DNA of 64,000 bases from Flavipsychrobacter sp. (GTDB lineage Bacteria > Bacteroidota > Bacteroidia > Chitinophagales > Chitinophagaceae), in contig JAFIGV010000019.1 in assembly GCA_017849575.1 (NCBI GenBank), positions 372,001 to 436,000 of the forward strand. Reading direction: 5' to 3'. The notes below the pieces were generated by a model. It searched no databases and was not told where the DNA came from. It saw only the letters and a program-made list of their open reading frames with translations. Positions 52,037 to 60,560 of the stretch are shown piece by piece (the first letter of the stretch is position 1; each line of letters begins with the position of its first letter). Position numbers and translations under genes: made by a program.

Positions 52037-52513
52037 TTAGTTATGCGGCTCAATACCAAACTGCCTGAGATGATGCCAGGCATGTTTATACAACAATTGA
52101 ATAGACATGCCATAATCCAATTCTCCGAAAAAAGGATTCATCACGTATTTTTTCTTTTCGGAGTCGAAGCTGTTGAAAAAATTAGTGAGCTCTTCATGCA
52201 GCCATAATATAGCCTCGCGAACGGATGAAAGCCTTGCCGGCACAGGATCGTCGGGCAGAAGGCTGTTGGGCGTATTGGGTTTAAAGTCCCTTTCACTTTT
52301 CAGGAAATCCTGCATTTTTTCCAGGCGGTCTTCAGCGGTAACGAGTTCTTGCGGCGGATTGCCATAGGCCATAGCAACATAGTCGGCCATATGCTCGATC
52401 ATTTGCTGCACATTCATTTTTCCCCATTGTGCCGGGGTATCTGCCGAAAGTCGCTGGAGCAAGGGAATATATTCCTGTTTCAGGAAGCGTGCCTTTTTGG
52501 ATAACTGTATCAT
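52037..52513 (-). CDS. DUF1569/DinB-like metal-binding helical protein
   Basis: 158 residues. A DinB/YfiT-like four-helix protein: WGKMNVQQMIEHMADYVAMAYG with a first histidine, ARLSSVREAILWLHEELTNFFNSF in the middle, and YKHAWHHLRQFGIEPH near the end with a histidine pair. The spacing HM...HAWHH fits the three-His metal site of the fold, although the family (DUF1569 or DinB_2) cannot be fixed. No substrate is known. Separated by 4 bases from the upstream moxR gene and so in its operon. Confidence 0.75.
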   Translation of the reverse strand: MIQLSKKARFLKQEYIPLLQRLSADTPAQWGKMNVQQMIEHMADYVAMAYGNPPQELVTAEDRLEKMQDFLKSERDFKPNTPNSLLPDDPVPARLSSVREAILWLHEELTNFFNSFDSEKKKYVMNPFFGELDYGMSIQLLYKHAWHHLRQFGIEPHN

Positions 52514-52517
52514 TGGA

Positions 52518-53483
52518 TCAGAGTAGTTGTTTAATGAGTGATTCCTGTGTAATTCCTTCTGCTTCTGCCTTGTAGTTCCGTACTACGCGGTGCCGCAGTA
52601 CCGAAAGTGCCATGGCTTTCACGTCCTCAATATCGGGAGAATATTTTCCATTTAAAAGCGCGTGGCATTTTGCCCCAAGGATCAGGTACTGCGATGCTCT
52701 TGGACCTGCGCCATAGGCTATATATTGCTTTGTAAGCTCCGGGGCAGTATTGTTTGCGGGCCTTGTTTTGTGCACAAGGGCTACGGCATATTCAAATACA
52801 TTGTCGGGCACAGGCACCTTCCTGATGAGCTCCTGGAAGGCTATGATCTCTTCTGCCGATAGATTTTTTTCGAGGCTTGGGCGCTGTGAACCTGTGGTGT
52901 TCTTCACTATCCTGACTTCCTCCTGAAAACTTGGATAATCGAGTGTGATCATGAACATAAAGCGGTCGAGCTGGGCCTCGGGTAGCGGATAGGTACCTTC
53001 CTGTTCTATGGGGTTTTGGGTGGCCAGCACAAAGAAGGGAGCGGGAAGCTGATAGATCTGGCCGCCTGTAGTTACGTTTCTTTCCTGCATGGCCTCAAGT
53101 AGCGCAGCCTGTGTTTTCGGGGGCGTCCGGTTAATCTCATCGGCCAGAATGATATTGGCAAAGATGGGGCCTTTGATAAAGCGGAACTGACGGTTTTCAT
53201 CCAGTATTTCAGCGCCCGTGATGTCGCTGGGCATCAGATCCGGAGTAAACTGAATGCGCTTGAAGGAAAGATGCAGCACATCGGCCACCGTTTTTACCAG
53301 CAGGGTTTTAGCCAGCCCGGGCACGCCTACCAAAAGGCTGTGGCCATTGCAGAGTATGGAAATAATCAGTTGCTCAACTACATCATGCTGTCCTACAATT
53401 ACCTGTCCTATTGTTGATTTTATCGATTCAAACTTTGTTCTGAGGGCTTTTGCCGCTTCTATATCCGAGGTGTTCGTGTGCAT
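52518..53483 (-). CDS. moxR: MoxR-family AAA+ ATPase
   Basis: 321 residues. Walker A is GVPGLAKTLLVKTVA (variant of GxxGxxKT), Walker B IILADEINRTPPKTQAALLEAMQE with DEINR, then QNPIEQEGTYPLPEAQLDRFMFMI, the sensor region of MoxR proteins. The C-terminal lid carries YIAYGAGPRASQYLILGAKCHALL and LRHRVVRNYKAEAEGI. MoxR ATPases act as chaperones with VWA-domain and DUF58 partners, commonly encoded next door. Here the next gene is a DUF1569/DinB-like protein instead. Confidence 0.92.
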   Translation of the reverse strand: MHTNTSDIEAAKALRTKFESIKSTIGQVIVGQHDVVEQLIISILCNGHSLLVGVPGLAKTLLVKTVADVLHLSFKRIQFTPDLMPSDITGAEILDENRQFRFIKGPIFANIILADEINRTPPKTQAALLEAMQERNVTTGGQIYQLPAPFFVLATQNPIEQEGTYPLPEAQLDRFMFMITLDYPSFQEEVRIVKNTTGSQRPSLEKNLSAEEIIAFQELIRKVPVPDNVFEYAVALVHKTRPANNTAPELTKQYIAYGAGPRASQYLILGAKCHALLNGKYSPDIEDVKAMALSVLRHRVVRNYKAEAEGITQESLIKQLL

Positions 53484-53591
53484 GTTTCAGTTGTGTAAAA
53501 AGCCCTGATCGGGCTTCTGTCAAGTTTCAAAATTGAAGGATCAAAACCGAATCAAGTTCTATTATTTTGTGAAAACTAACAAAACATTTCG

Positions 53592-53930
53592 GTGGATATC
53601 ACAATAAGAGAAGCGCAACAATCTGTAGATCGCTGGATCAGGACGACCGGGGTTCGCTATTTTAACGAGCTCACAAACCTTGGAATCCTGATGGAAGAAG
53701 TGGGCGAGCTATCGCGTCTGATGGTGCGGAAGTATGGAGAGCAATCCTTTAAAGAAAGCGAAAATAACCCCGATATGGAGGACGAAATGGCGGACGTGCT
53801 TTGGGTGCTTCTTTGCCTGGCCAATCAAACCGGTGTAGATCTCACCGATGCCCTTCAAAAGAATTTTCAGAAAAAGACCAGCAGAGACCGCACAAGGCAT
53901 CAGGACAATGAAAAACTGAAGCCCCGGTAG
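53592..53930 (+). CDS. MazG-like nucleotide pyrophosphohydrolase
   Basis: 112 residues starting at a GTG. The metal-binding pattern is visible as ILMEEVGELSRLM (EExxE) and MEDEMADVLWVLLCLAN (ExxD), the helix signatures of the all-alpha NTP-PPase superfamily. LTDALQKNFQKKTSRDR closes the fold. It hydrolyses (d)NTPs to monophosphates, cleaning the nucleotide pool or degrading an alarmone-related substrate. A short single-domain member, typical of Bacteroidota MazG-like proteins. Divergent from moxR; no promoter box clear enough to assign. Confidence 0.88.
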   Translation: MDITIREAQQSVDRWIRTTGVRYFNELTNLGILMEEVGELSRLMVRKYGEQSFKESENNPDMEDEMADVLWVLLCLANQTGVDLTDALQKNFQKKTSRDRTRHQDNEKLKPR

Positions 53931-53999
53931 ATCCCTGGCAATAAGATGACAATAGATGTGGGCAATATTCTCTATATTGGCTGAAAATTTTCTTAAAAA

Positions 54000-54758
54000 A
54001 TGAAAAAAATTTACTCAGTGCTTGCCCTTGCTGTTGGGCTTTCTGTTTCTTCCCAAGCTCAGCGTTTGGTTGACCTTCAGGTGACCATGTCGGCGCCCAC
54101 AACGAACGCAACGGTTACATCGGGCCAGTCTTTCAACACTACTTTTGTCGTAAAAAACGTGGGCTCGGTGAGTCTCAAAACGACAGATACCGTTCTCTAT
54201 GGATTTGCAGTTGATAACTCTCTGTTGCAATTTAATAACGGTGGTCAAACCTTCACCGCTTTTGGCCGCTCGGGTAAAGCGCTCGCACAAAACGACACCA
54301 TGATGTTCAATATCAGTCTGACCATCACATTCGCTTCTACACTTAACGGTACTCACAATTTTTGCGTAGTAGCGGTGCCAAGCAACCACAGCGCTGACTC
54401 AGTAAGAGATAATATCACCAATAACAACCAGGGCTGTGCGAACGTCAACTTTGTTGGTGGAACAACCGGTATCAATGATCTTTCAGCTACCCTCAATGAG
54501 TCTGCAGTAACCAATGTATATCCTAACCCGGCAACGACTCAGGTAGCGTTTGATGTGCACATGGATGGTAACGACAATGTGAGCCTGCGCATCTTTGATC
54601 TCACAGGCAGAGTGGTGTACGAAGAAAACAAAGGTCGTTTTACAAGGGGCAATCACTCCATAACCGTGAACACCGCCAATTATGTTCCTGGGTTGTACTT
54701 CTATCAGGTTCAAATGGGCGAAAAGGTAAGCACTGGTAAATTTACAGTAGCTAAATAG
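54000..54758 (+). CDS. T9SS-sorted secreted protein with CARDB-like domain
   Basis: 252 residues. A signal peptide (KKIYSVLALAVGLSVSSQAQ) precedes a beta-sandwich of CARDB-like pattern (NTTFVVKNVGSVSLKTTDTV, NISLTITFASTLNGTHNFCVVAVPS) at about 28-140, then a linker and a type A C-terminal sorting domain: VYPNPATTQVAFDVHM, SLRIFDLTGRVVYEENKG, ANYVPGLYFYQVQMG, GKFTVAK. The last lets the type IX system secrete the protein and attach it to the cell surface. Its function outside is unknown. A strong terminator follows. Confidence 0.88.
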   Translation: MKKIYSVLALAVGLSVSSQAQRLVDLQVTMSAPTTNATVTSGQSFNTTFVVKNVGSVSLKTTDTVLYGFAVDNSLLQFNNGGQTFTAFGRSGKALAQNDTMMFNISLTITFASTLNGTHNFCVVAVPSNHSADSVRDNITNNNQGCANVNFVGGTTGINDLSATLNESAVTNVYPNPATTQVAFDVHMDGNDNVSLRIFDLTGRVVYEENKGRFTRGNHSITVNTANYVPGLYFYQVQMGEKVSTGKFTVAK

Positions 54759-54774
54759 TTATAGAGCCTGATAT

Positions 54775-54818
54775 AAAAAAAGAGAAGCGGTTGCGTGGTG
54801 CAGCCGCTTCTCTTTTTT
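54775..54818. terminator. bidirectional terminator between two T9SS cargo genes
   Basis: AAAAAAAGAGAAGCGGTTGC pairs with GCAGCCGCTTCTCTTTTTT (one G.T) around a 5-base loop. The A-run and T-run serve both the plus-strand gene ending at 54758 and the minus-strand gene ending at 54836. Confidence 0.85.
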
Positions 54819-54835
54819 ATGTGTATGAAGTAGTG

Positions 54836-55900
54836 TTATTTCACAATGCTGAATACGCTGGCTATGCCATCGCCTTCGGATGTCCGTACGGTGTACAGGT
54901 AGTTTCCGGAGGCTAATGCAGCCGTATTAACAGGGATGAGAGTAACACCTGCGCCTGCATTTTCGGATATCGTTTGCAAGATATGGCCGTTCATGTCGGT
55001 GATCTGTACCGTAACGATTGTCGCTGTTTCCAGGCTCAGTTTTACGTTCATGCGATCTTTTGCCGGATTGGGATAGCTTCCGAAAAAGGACAGATTATTT
55101 TTCACCACCGGATGAACTGATACCGCCCCATGAATTTTTACGATGGGTAAAATGTAAAAGTTATGCGCCATTCCCGAGTTGTCGAACCATTCATCATGCC
55201 ACTTGCCGTCGGTCCAACGCACCGCATTTTGAACATTTATTATGGTATCTCCTCCTGAAGGCATCCAGGTCCAGCTATTGCGATTGCCGTCTTTGGTATA
55301 AACCAGACCAATGGTATCGCCGGCCAGATTCGAAGCGTTGTAGTACATTTCATAACCTACAAAAAAGGAGTCGGTAAGCACTGCGGAGGGTGTAGCGAAA
55401 AGGAAAGCCTTTACGGTATCCTGCATGCTGTTGATGCCGAGATTTTTTAACCATACACTGCGCGATGCAAGTACATTGACACCAGGGAAACCGTTGTAAA
55501 CAAAGTTTCCGTCTCTTTCCGGACTTCCCTGATCGTAGGCTTTCAGCGTTACCGTGGCGGTGGTAGATGGGTTAACGGTACCGGTGAAGTAGGTTACCAC
55601 ACCGAGTATCTGCACGGCGCTGTCTGCAGGGTTGAAATCGTAACGTTCGGCAAATCCGTTATCTCCATAGCTGTTATTTCCTGAAGTGTAGCCATCGTCT
55701 GGATACGAAAGGATGGTAAGCGTATCATTGCTGCTGATATTCGATAATATCAGGGTGTCGCCTACGCCGGTAGTTTTTGCAGCGGGCATCGTGCTGCTGT
55801 TGAATTGTTTTTGAGACGCGTGGGTCCTGGTCTTGTCTTTCTTCGCAAAGCTGGTGAAACAGGTGGTCACCGCGAGGGTAAAGAGTAGTGTTTTTTGCAT
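54836..55900 (-). CDS. T9SS-sorted secreted protein
   Basis: 354 residues with a signal peptide (QKTLLFTLAVTTCFTSFA). The body is beta-rich with Tyr/Asn/Gly-rich turns (YPDDGYTSGNNSYGDNGFAERYDF, PERDGNFVYNGFPGVN). The last 80 residues form a T9SS type A sorting domain: FGSYPNPAKDRMNVKLSLE, VQITDMNGHILQTI, ALASGNYLYTVRT, SVFSIVK. Surface-attached or secreted; the N-terminal region matches no family I recognise. Convergent with the other T9SS cargo gene at 54000. Confidence 0.85.
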   Translation of the reverse strand: MQKTLLFTLAVTTCFTSFAKKDKTRTHASQKQFNSSTMPAAKTTGVGDTLILSNISSNDTLTILSYPDDGYTSGNNSYGDNGFAERYDFNPADSAVQILGVVTYFTGTVNPSTTATVTLKAYDQGSPERDGNFVYNGFPGVNVLASRSVWLKNLGINSMQDTVKAFLFATPSAVLTDSFFVGYEMYYNASNLAGDTIGLVYTKDGNRNSWTWMPSGGDTIINVQNAVRWTDGKWHDEWFDNSGMAHNFYILPIVKIHGAVSVHPVVKNNLSFFGSYPNPAKDRMNVKLSLETATIVTVQITDMNGHILQTISENAGAGVTLIPVNTAALASGNYLYTVRTSEGDGIASVFSIVK

Positions 55901-55986
55901 GGTCTTTATAGTTTTAAAAAGAGCGCGAAGCTATGTGCGTTTTCCGTTACGGACAAATAGAATATTGCCGATTTGTAAGTGGATGG

Positions 55987-56021
55987 TTTGTCTTCTACAT
56001 CGGGGTTTGCCCGTACTTTTG
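55987..56021 (+). promoter_or_regulatory. promoter of recR
   Basis: TTTG (55987-55990), 23 bases, TACTTTTG (56014-56021): a -33/-7 pair of the Bacteroidota type, 84 bases before the recR start codon. Confidence 0.5.
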
Positions 56022-56105
56022 CACACGGAAGGCGCGTTGCTCATTCCTGGCTCATCACGCCCTCCCGACAGTACATTATTTACGCTAAACCACAGGTGCA
56101 TCAGG

Positions 56106-56732
56106 ATGATTTTTTCTTCGAAGTTGATTGAAGACGCGGTTCAGGAATTTTCCCGGTTGCCGGGCATTGGTAAAAAGACGGCTTTGCGGATGGTATTACA
56201 CCTCATGAAGCTGGATACGTTGCAGGTGGATGAGTTTGCCGGCGCGCTTACCCGTATGCGGCACGGTATTCGTTTTTGCAAAGAGTGTCATAATGTGTCT
56301 GATGGCGATACCTGCACCATCTGTGCAAACCCCGGTAGAAATCGTATGCAGGTATGTGTGGTGGAAAATATTCGTGACGTCATCGCCATTGAGAGTACGC
56401 AGCAATACAGCGGTCTGTATCATGTGTTGGGTGGTATTTTATCGCCGATCGATGGTATTGGCCCCGAGCAGTTGAATATCGTTAGTCTGCAAAGCCGCGT
56501 GCAGACTCATCAGATTGATGAACTGATAATGGCGCTGAGCCCTACCATAGAAGGCGATACCACGGTGTATTATATTGCCCGGCAGCTTAAAGAATGTCCG
56601 GTAAAGATCACAACCATTGCCAGAGGCATCTCCTTTGGCGGTGAGCTGGAGTATGCTGATGAAATGACGCTGGCTCGCTCCATTGCACGACGACTGCCAA
56701 TCGATAATTATGTGAATCTGCACAACTCATAA
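56106..56732 (+). CDS. recR: recombination mediator RecR
   Basis: 208 residues from the ATG at 56106; the open frame runs further upstream but that part lacks RecR features. An N-terminal helix-hairpin-helix (FSRLPGIGKKTALRMVLHLM), a C4 zinc finger (CKECHNVSDGDTCTIC), a Toprim domain (VCVVENIRDVIAIESTQQ, ALSPTIEGDTTVYYIA) and the Walker-like end TIARGISFGGELEYADEMTLARSIARR. It forms the RecFOR mediator that loads RecA at gaps. A promoter box lies 84 bases upstream. Convergent with dapF, one base apart. Confidence 0.95.
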   Translation: MIFSSKLIEDAVQEFSRLPGIGKKTALRMVLHLMKLDTLQVDEFAGALTRMRHGIRFCKECHNVSDGDTCTICANPGRNRMQVCVVENIRDVIAIESTQQYSGLYHVLGGILSPIDGIGPEQLNIVSLQSRVQTHQIDELIMALSPTIEGDTTVYYIARQLKECPVKITTIARGISFGGELEYADEMTLARSIARRLPIDNYVNLHNS

Positions 56733-56733
56733 A

Positions 56734-57513
56734 TCACGGTAAACGTACTTCTCCCTCAAACACAAACGCAGCAGGGCCGGTTAGCCACACATGGGTCATC
56801 AAGCCAGTGGCTGTACGTTCGAACTTCACTTCCAACTGGCCGCCAGGTGTAACGACAGCCGTTTGGTATAGCCCGGGCTCTTCCGGTGCTGTGGCCATTG
56901 CCGCGGCCGTCACTCCTGTTCCACAGCTCAGGGTTTCGTTTTCTACACCTCTTTCATAAGTACGTACTTCTATGTGGGATTTATGTAGCTGCACGAAATT
57001 TACATTAATGCCATCGGGCTCGTATTCCTTCCGGTGTCTTAAGGCACGTCCGAGTGATACAACGTCCAGTTCCTTTACCGCATCCACTATATGTATCAGA
57101 TGCGGAGAGCCAGTATTGAGTACTGTTTCTGCTGCCGACTTCTTCATCTCCGAAACATCGGTCATGCTGAGGCTTACCCTGCCGTCATCAAGTATCCTTG
57201 CGAAGTGCGCTCCGTCTATGGCCACAAACCGTGCTTCGTTTTTCAGGATGTCCAGCTTTGCTGCAAAGGCAACAATGCACCGGCCTCCATTGCCACACAT
57301 TGTGCTTTCGTTACCATCGGAATTGTAATAAACCATGCGAAAGTCAAAGCCCTCTTCGTTCGTGAGCAGCATCAATCCATCCGCGCCAATGCCCAGGTGC
57401 CGGTTGCATAGCCAGGCTATATGGTCTCTGTTCAGCATTATTGCGCCCGCCCGGTTGTCGAGCAAAATAAAATCGTTTCCGGTTCCCTGATATTTATAAA
57501 AATGGATGTTCAT
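56734..57513 (-). CDS. dapF: diaminopimelate epimerase
   Basis: 259 residues. HFYKYQGTGNDFILLDNRAG opens the fold. The two catalytic cysteines lie in STMCGNGGRC and ETLSCGTGVTAAAMA. GIGADGLMLL and the VHLxGPAxxVF-like end (VWLTGPAAFVFEGEV) complete the family pattern. It makes meso-DAP from LL-DAP for peptidoglycan and lysine synthesis; meso-DAP is also needed by the Mpl ligase encoded at 61358-62722. Its start is 5 bases after the stop of the GWxTD gene, so the two form one operon. Confidence 0.95.
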   Translation of the reverse strand: MNIHFYKYQGTGNDFILLDNRAGAIMLNRDHIAWLCNRHLGIGADGLMLLTNEEGFDFRMVYYNSDGNESTMCGNGGRCIVAFAAKLDILKNEARFVAIDGAHFARILDDGRVSLSMTDVSEMKKSAAETVLNTGSPHLIHIVDAVKELDVVSLGRALRHRKEYEPDGINVNFVQLHKSHIEVRTYERGVENETLSCGTGVTAAAMATAPEEPGLYQTAVVTPGGQLEVKFERTATGLMTHVWLTGPAAFVFEGEVRLP

Positions 57514-57518
57514 GAGCC

Positions 57519-59006
57519 TTATCGGTTACCAAAATATTGTTCGGCGCGCGAGCTTGCTGCATCTGTGCTGGCTCCGTTTAGAAAAAGTTGTGCACGCCAG
57601 TTCCGGTTTCTTATGTCGCCGGTCACTGTGCTGTGGAGCAGTTTGTAGTCGTTGCTGATAAGGCCTGGTTTATAAAAAAGAAACAGCGCATTAGAGGCAT
57701 GAGGCAGCGAGTTGTATTGCCACACTTCGTAAGGATAGGCATTGCTTTCGTTGTTCACCACAATGCGTTCTGTGGGGGCTCCGTAGCGCAGATACAACAT
57801 GCCTCGGTCGCTCTCGTAGCCTAGCAGCATCGACGATCCAAATAGTTTGTTTACTTCTTTCACCTTTTCAGCATAGGCTTTCCAGCTTCGCTCCGGGTCG
57901 GTCTTGTCGCGCTTTAGCCAGAAGTTGTAAATGAAATATCGGGAATAGGTGTCGTCCGGATTCCGGATAAAGGAATTGATGGCGGCCCGTTCATTGGGTT
58001 CGGCTATCGGTATCAGCATTTTCAGGATCGCCCTAATTTGTGAAGGCGTATATTTCACGACAAAGGTCTTATTCAGGTTGACGTATTTTGAGGGTTCCGT
58101 GCCCTGATTACTGTCTTTGCTGGCAATAGGTTCGTATGCCACCGGCTTAGTATTCATCAACTGAAAAAACAAGCTTTTCGCCGCCAGCTTTTTATGATCG
58201 GTGTCTTCGATGCTTAGGTTCAGGTAATAGTTTCCTGAGGGCAAAGTATGCAGGGCAAATTTCCCTTCCAGTATCTGCAGCGCACCTGGGTCTTTCATCG
58301 TATCCGTTTGCAGCAAATTATGCATGGGCAGGTCAAAGGGCCTTTGCGAAATATAGCTTCGGCAGATGATCATGGGCTCGGTTTCTTCTGCAGGCTGATA
58401 GAATTCTGCGTAGTAATGAAGCGACTTTCTTTGTTCCGGAAAAAAATTGGTGCATAGCGGAATTTGCAGAACCCCGTTTCTCGAAAAGATATCCGTTTGA
58501 GTGGCGTTGATAATGGTGTCCACCAACTGTATGTCACTCAGTGTGGGATGAATGACGGGCTCGACAGTGAAGCTATCGTTAAAGGTGTAAGGCAAACTGC
58601 TGTTCATGGTGTCCGTCAGTACAATCTGCAGCGTGTATCGGCCAGGTTTTACGGAGTAGCGTTTCAGGTCTATGATGTTTTGCTGATAAAGCATCCGGCC
58701 ATCGGTTTGGGGCTGCGTTACCAGCAGATAATGGTCTTCATGAACCACGCCTGTATCCGTGGCAATCGTGATGTCGGTGCGTATGCTCGATCTGAACGAA
58801 CCCTCTTCCTTTTTAAACAGAAGCGACTGTGGATCTATCTGCCAATAGGCTTCTATATAGGGAGAGAAGCCTGCAGCCGACGGCGCAAAAAATAGGTTTC
58901 GCGTAACTACTGCCTGCACTGCAAACACCGGTTTTGCGGCAAATATTCCGAGAATTAAAAGCAATGCAGCCGCACGGCGGGAGCTTTTCCAAGGGTACAA
59001 TAACAT
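57519..59006 (-). CDS. GWxTD-domain-type protein with degenerate motif
   Basis: 495 residues. After an N-terminal signal-like helix (RRAAALLLILGIFAAKPVFA) comes a beta-rich body and then the C-terminal region of the GWxTD family: RYFIYNFWLKRDKTDPERSW, MLYLRYGAPTERIV, NAYPYEVWQYN. The namesake motif reads GYESD (residues 396-400) instead of GWxTD. These exported proteins are common in Bacteroidota and have no known function. It is cotranscribed with dapF downstream. Calling it a GWxTD protein rests on the C-terminal pattern only. Confidence 0.78.
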   Translation of the reverse strand: MLLYPWKSSRRAAALLLILGIFAAKPVFAVQAVVTRNLFFAPSAAGFSPYIEAYWQIDPQSLLFKKEEGSFRSSIRTDITIATDTGVVHEDHYLLVTQPQTDGRMLYQQNIIDLKRYSVKPGRYTLQIVLTDTMNSSLPYTFNDSFTVEPVIHPTLSDIQLVDTIINATQTDIFSRNGVLQIPLCTNFFPEQRKSLHYYAEFYQPAEETEPMIICRSYISQRPFDLPMHNLLQTDTMKDPGALQILEGKFALHTLPSGNYYLNLSIEDTDHKKLAAKSLFFQLMNTKPVAYEPIASKDSNQGTEPSKYVNLNKTFVVKYTPSQIRAILKMLIPIAEPNERAAINSFIRNPDDTYSRYFIYNFWLKRDKTDPERSWKAYAEKVKEVNKLFGSSMLLGYESDRGMLYLRYGAPTERIVVNNESNAYPYEVWQYNSLPHASNALFLFYKPGLISNDYKLLHSTVTGDIRNRNWRAQLFLNGASTDAASSRAEQYFGNR

Positions 59007-59074
59007 CCGAAGCGAATTGGTCTGGCAAGATTTGCTCAGCTTTGCAAATTACTAAATCGCTATTTTCGGGCGGT

Positions 59075-59737
59075 ATGGCTTTTGTTATAAGTTCTCTAAT
59101 GCCGTTCCCCTGCATTTATTGGTGGTGTAAGATCTATCAATGCGAGGGCATCGTTTGGGATGTTCACGAACATTTTGAGAAGATGACTTATCGCAACAGG
59201 TACTACATTGCCGGCGCGGGTGGGCTTTTAAAAATGACCTTACCTATAGCGGGTGGCAGAGAGCACAAGTCTGCGATGAAAGAAACGTGTATTGCTACTT
59301 CAGACAACTGGCAAACTCAGCATTGGCGCACTATTCTTTCGGTTTATAATAATGCTCCCTACTTCGATTATTATGCCCCTTCTCTCGAGCATTTATTCTT
59401 AAACTCAAAACTCTCCCTCGCAGATTTCAACCTTGAGAGTTTCAATTGGCTGTGTAGTCAGCTCAATTTTTCAATAGAAAGCCATCAGAGTCAGACCTAC
59501 GAAAAGAACTATGGCGAAAATTATTTTGATCTTCGTTTCCTCAGGCCGGGATTGGAACAATGCGATCATTGCGATTTTCCTCCCTATTATCAGGTATTTC
59601 AGGAGCGAACAGGTTTTCTCCCCAATCTTAGCTTGTTGGATTTGTTGTTTTCAGAAGGTCCTTACAGCTTGCAATGGATTAAAGAGAATGGAGAAAGTGT
59701 AATAAAGTGGGCGGAGCCTGAACTGCTGAAAAGCTAA
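59075..59737 (+). CDS. WbqC-like family protein
   Basis: 220 residues from the ATG at 59075; the frame extends upstream without family features. MPFPCIYWWCKIYQCEG and YRNRYYIAGAGGLLKMTLPIAGG give the typical WbqC N-terminal half, and DNWQTQHWRTILSVYNNAPYFDYY with LFLNSKLSLADFNLESFNWLC the second. WbqC-like proteins are linked to O-antigen or other surface polysaccharide synthesis, without an established reaction. The stop abuts that of the convergent GT2 gene. Confidence 0.85.
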   Translation: MAFVISSLMPFPCIYWWCKIYQCEGIVWDVHEHFEKMTYRNRYYIAGAGGLLKMTLPIAGGREHKSAMKETCIATSDNWQTQHWRTILSVYNNAPYFDYYAPSLEHLFLNSKLSLADFNLESFNWLCSQLNFSIESHQSQTYEKNYGENYFDLRFLRPGLEQCDHCDFPPYYQVFQERTGFLPNLSLLDLLFSEGPYSLQWIKENGESVIKWAEPELLKS

Positions 59738-60457
59738 TTATTGTGCCCGGTCTTTACCGTGTTTTTTCATTTTCCACACACCGTACATGGCTTCTTTTAC
59801 AATGCCCTTGGTCATCTTCGATTGTCCCTCGGTGCGGTCAATAAAGGTGATTGGAACTTCTTTGATCTTAAAACCAAGTTTCCATGCTCGATATTTCATT
59901 TCGATCTGGAAAGCATATCCAATAAACTTCACCTGATCGAGCGGGATGGTCTGCAACACTTTTTTGCGATAGCACACAAAGCCAGCAGTGGGATCTTTTA
60001 CCGGCATGAAGGTGATAAACTGCGTGTACATCGCCCCCCCTTTAGAAATAAAAATGCGCTCCCACGGCCAGTTGACCACCTTGCCACCTTTCACGTAACG
60101 CGAACCTACAGCCACATCGGCGCCATGGGCACAGGCTTCAAAAAGTCGGAGCAGGTCGTCGGGGTTGTGAGAAAAGTCAGCGTCCATCTCGAAAATGTAT
60201 TCGTAGCCTTGCTCCAGCGCCCATTTGAAACCCAAAATATAGGCAGTGCCGAGTCCCTGTTTGCCTGCACGCTCCTTAAGATGTAATTGACCGGGAAAAG
60301 ATTGCTGAAGATTTTTTACGATCACTGCTGTGCCATCCGGAGAGCCGTCGTCAACGATGAGGATATGAAAATGACCCTGCAAGGAAAATACCTTGCGAAT
60401 GATCTTTTCAATATTCTCCTTTTCATTGTAGGTAGGAATGACAACAAGCTTATCCAA
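59738..60457 (-). CDS. GT2 polyprenol-phosphate mannosyltransferase-like glycosyltransferase
   Basis: 239 residues from a TTG start. DKLVVIPTYNEKENIEKIIRKV opens a GT-A fold; LIVDDGSPDGTA and FEMDADFSHNPDDLLRLFE give the nucleotide/metal aspartates, and VAVGSRYVKGGKVVNWPWERIFISKGG and FICYRKKVL-type acceptor segments follow. The pattern is that of dolichol/polyprenol-phosphate mannose synthases without C-terminal membrane helices. It would make polyprenyl-phosphate-mannose for GT-C enzymes such as that encoded at 50333. No closer partner is encoded nearby. Confidence 0.9.
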   Translation of the reverse strand: MDKLVVIPTYNEKENIEKIIRKVFSLQGHFHILIVDDGSPDGTAVIVKNLQQSFPGQLHLKERAGKQGLGTAYILGFKWALEQGYEYIFEMDADFSHNPDDLLRLFEACAHGADVAVGSRYVKGGKVVNWPWERIFISKGGAMYTQFITFMPVKDPTAGFVCYRKKVLQTIPLDQVKFIGYAFQIEMKYRAWKLGFKIKEVPITFIDRTEGQSKMTKGIVKEAMYGVWKMKKHGKDRAQ

Positions 60458-60560
60458 GTCAGGTGCAGATTAAGGCATCCAAAATAGTAAATATTGCGGA
60501 ACGGAACGTTAAATGTGTACCGTCATCACATAGTGTTAACGAACGAGTGAGAGGCCTGTA

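Noticed and set aside
53500-53516. Small hairpin AAGCCC-TGATC-GGGCTT upstream of moxR
   Set aside because: Only 6 base pairs, no U-tract, and lies in the 5' region of moxR rather than after a gene; not called a terminator.
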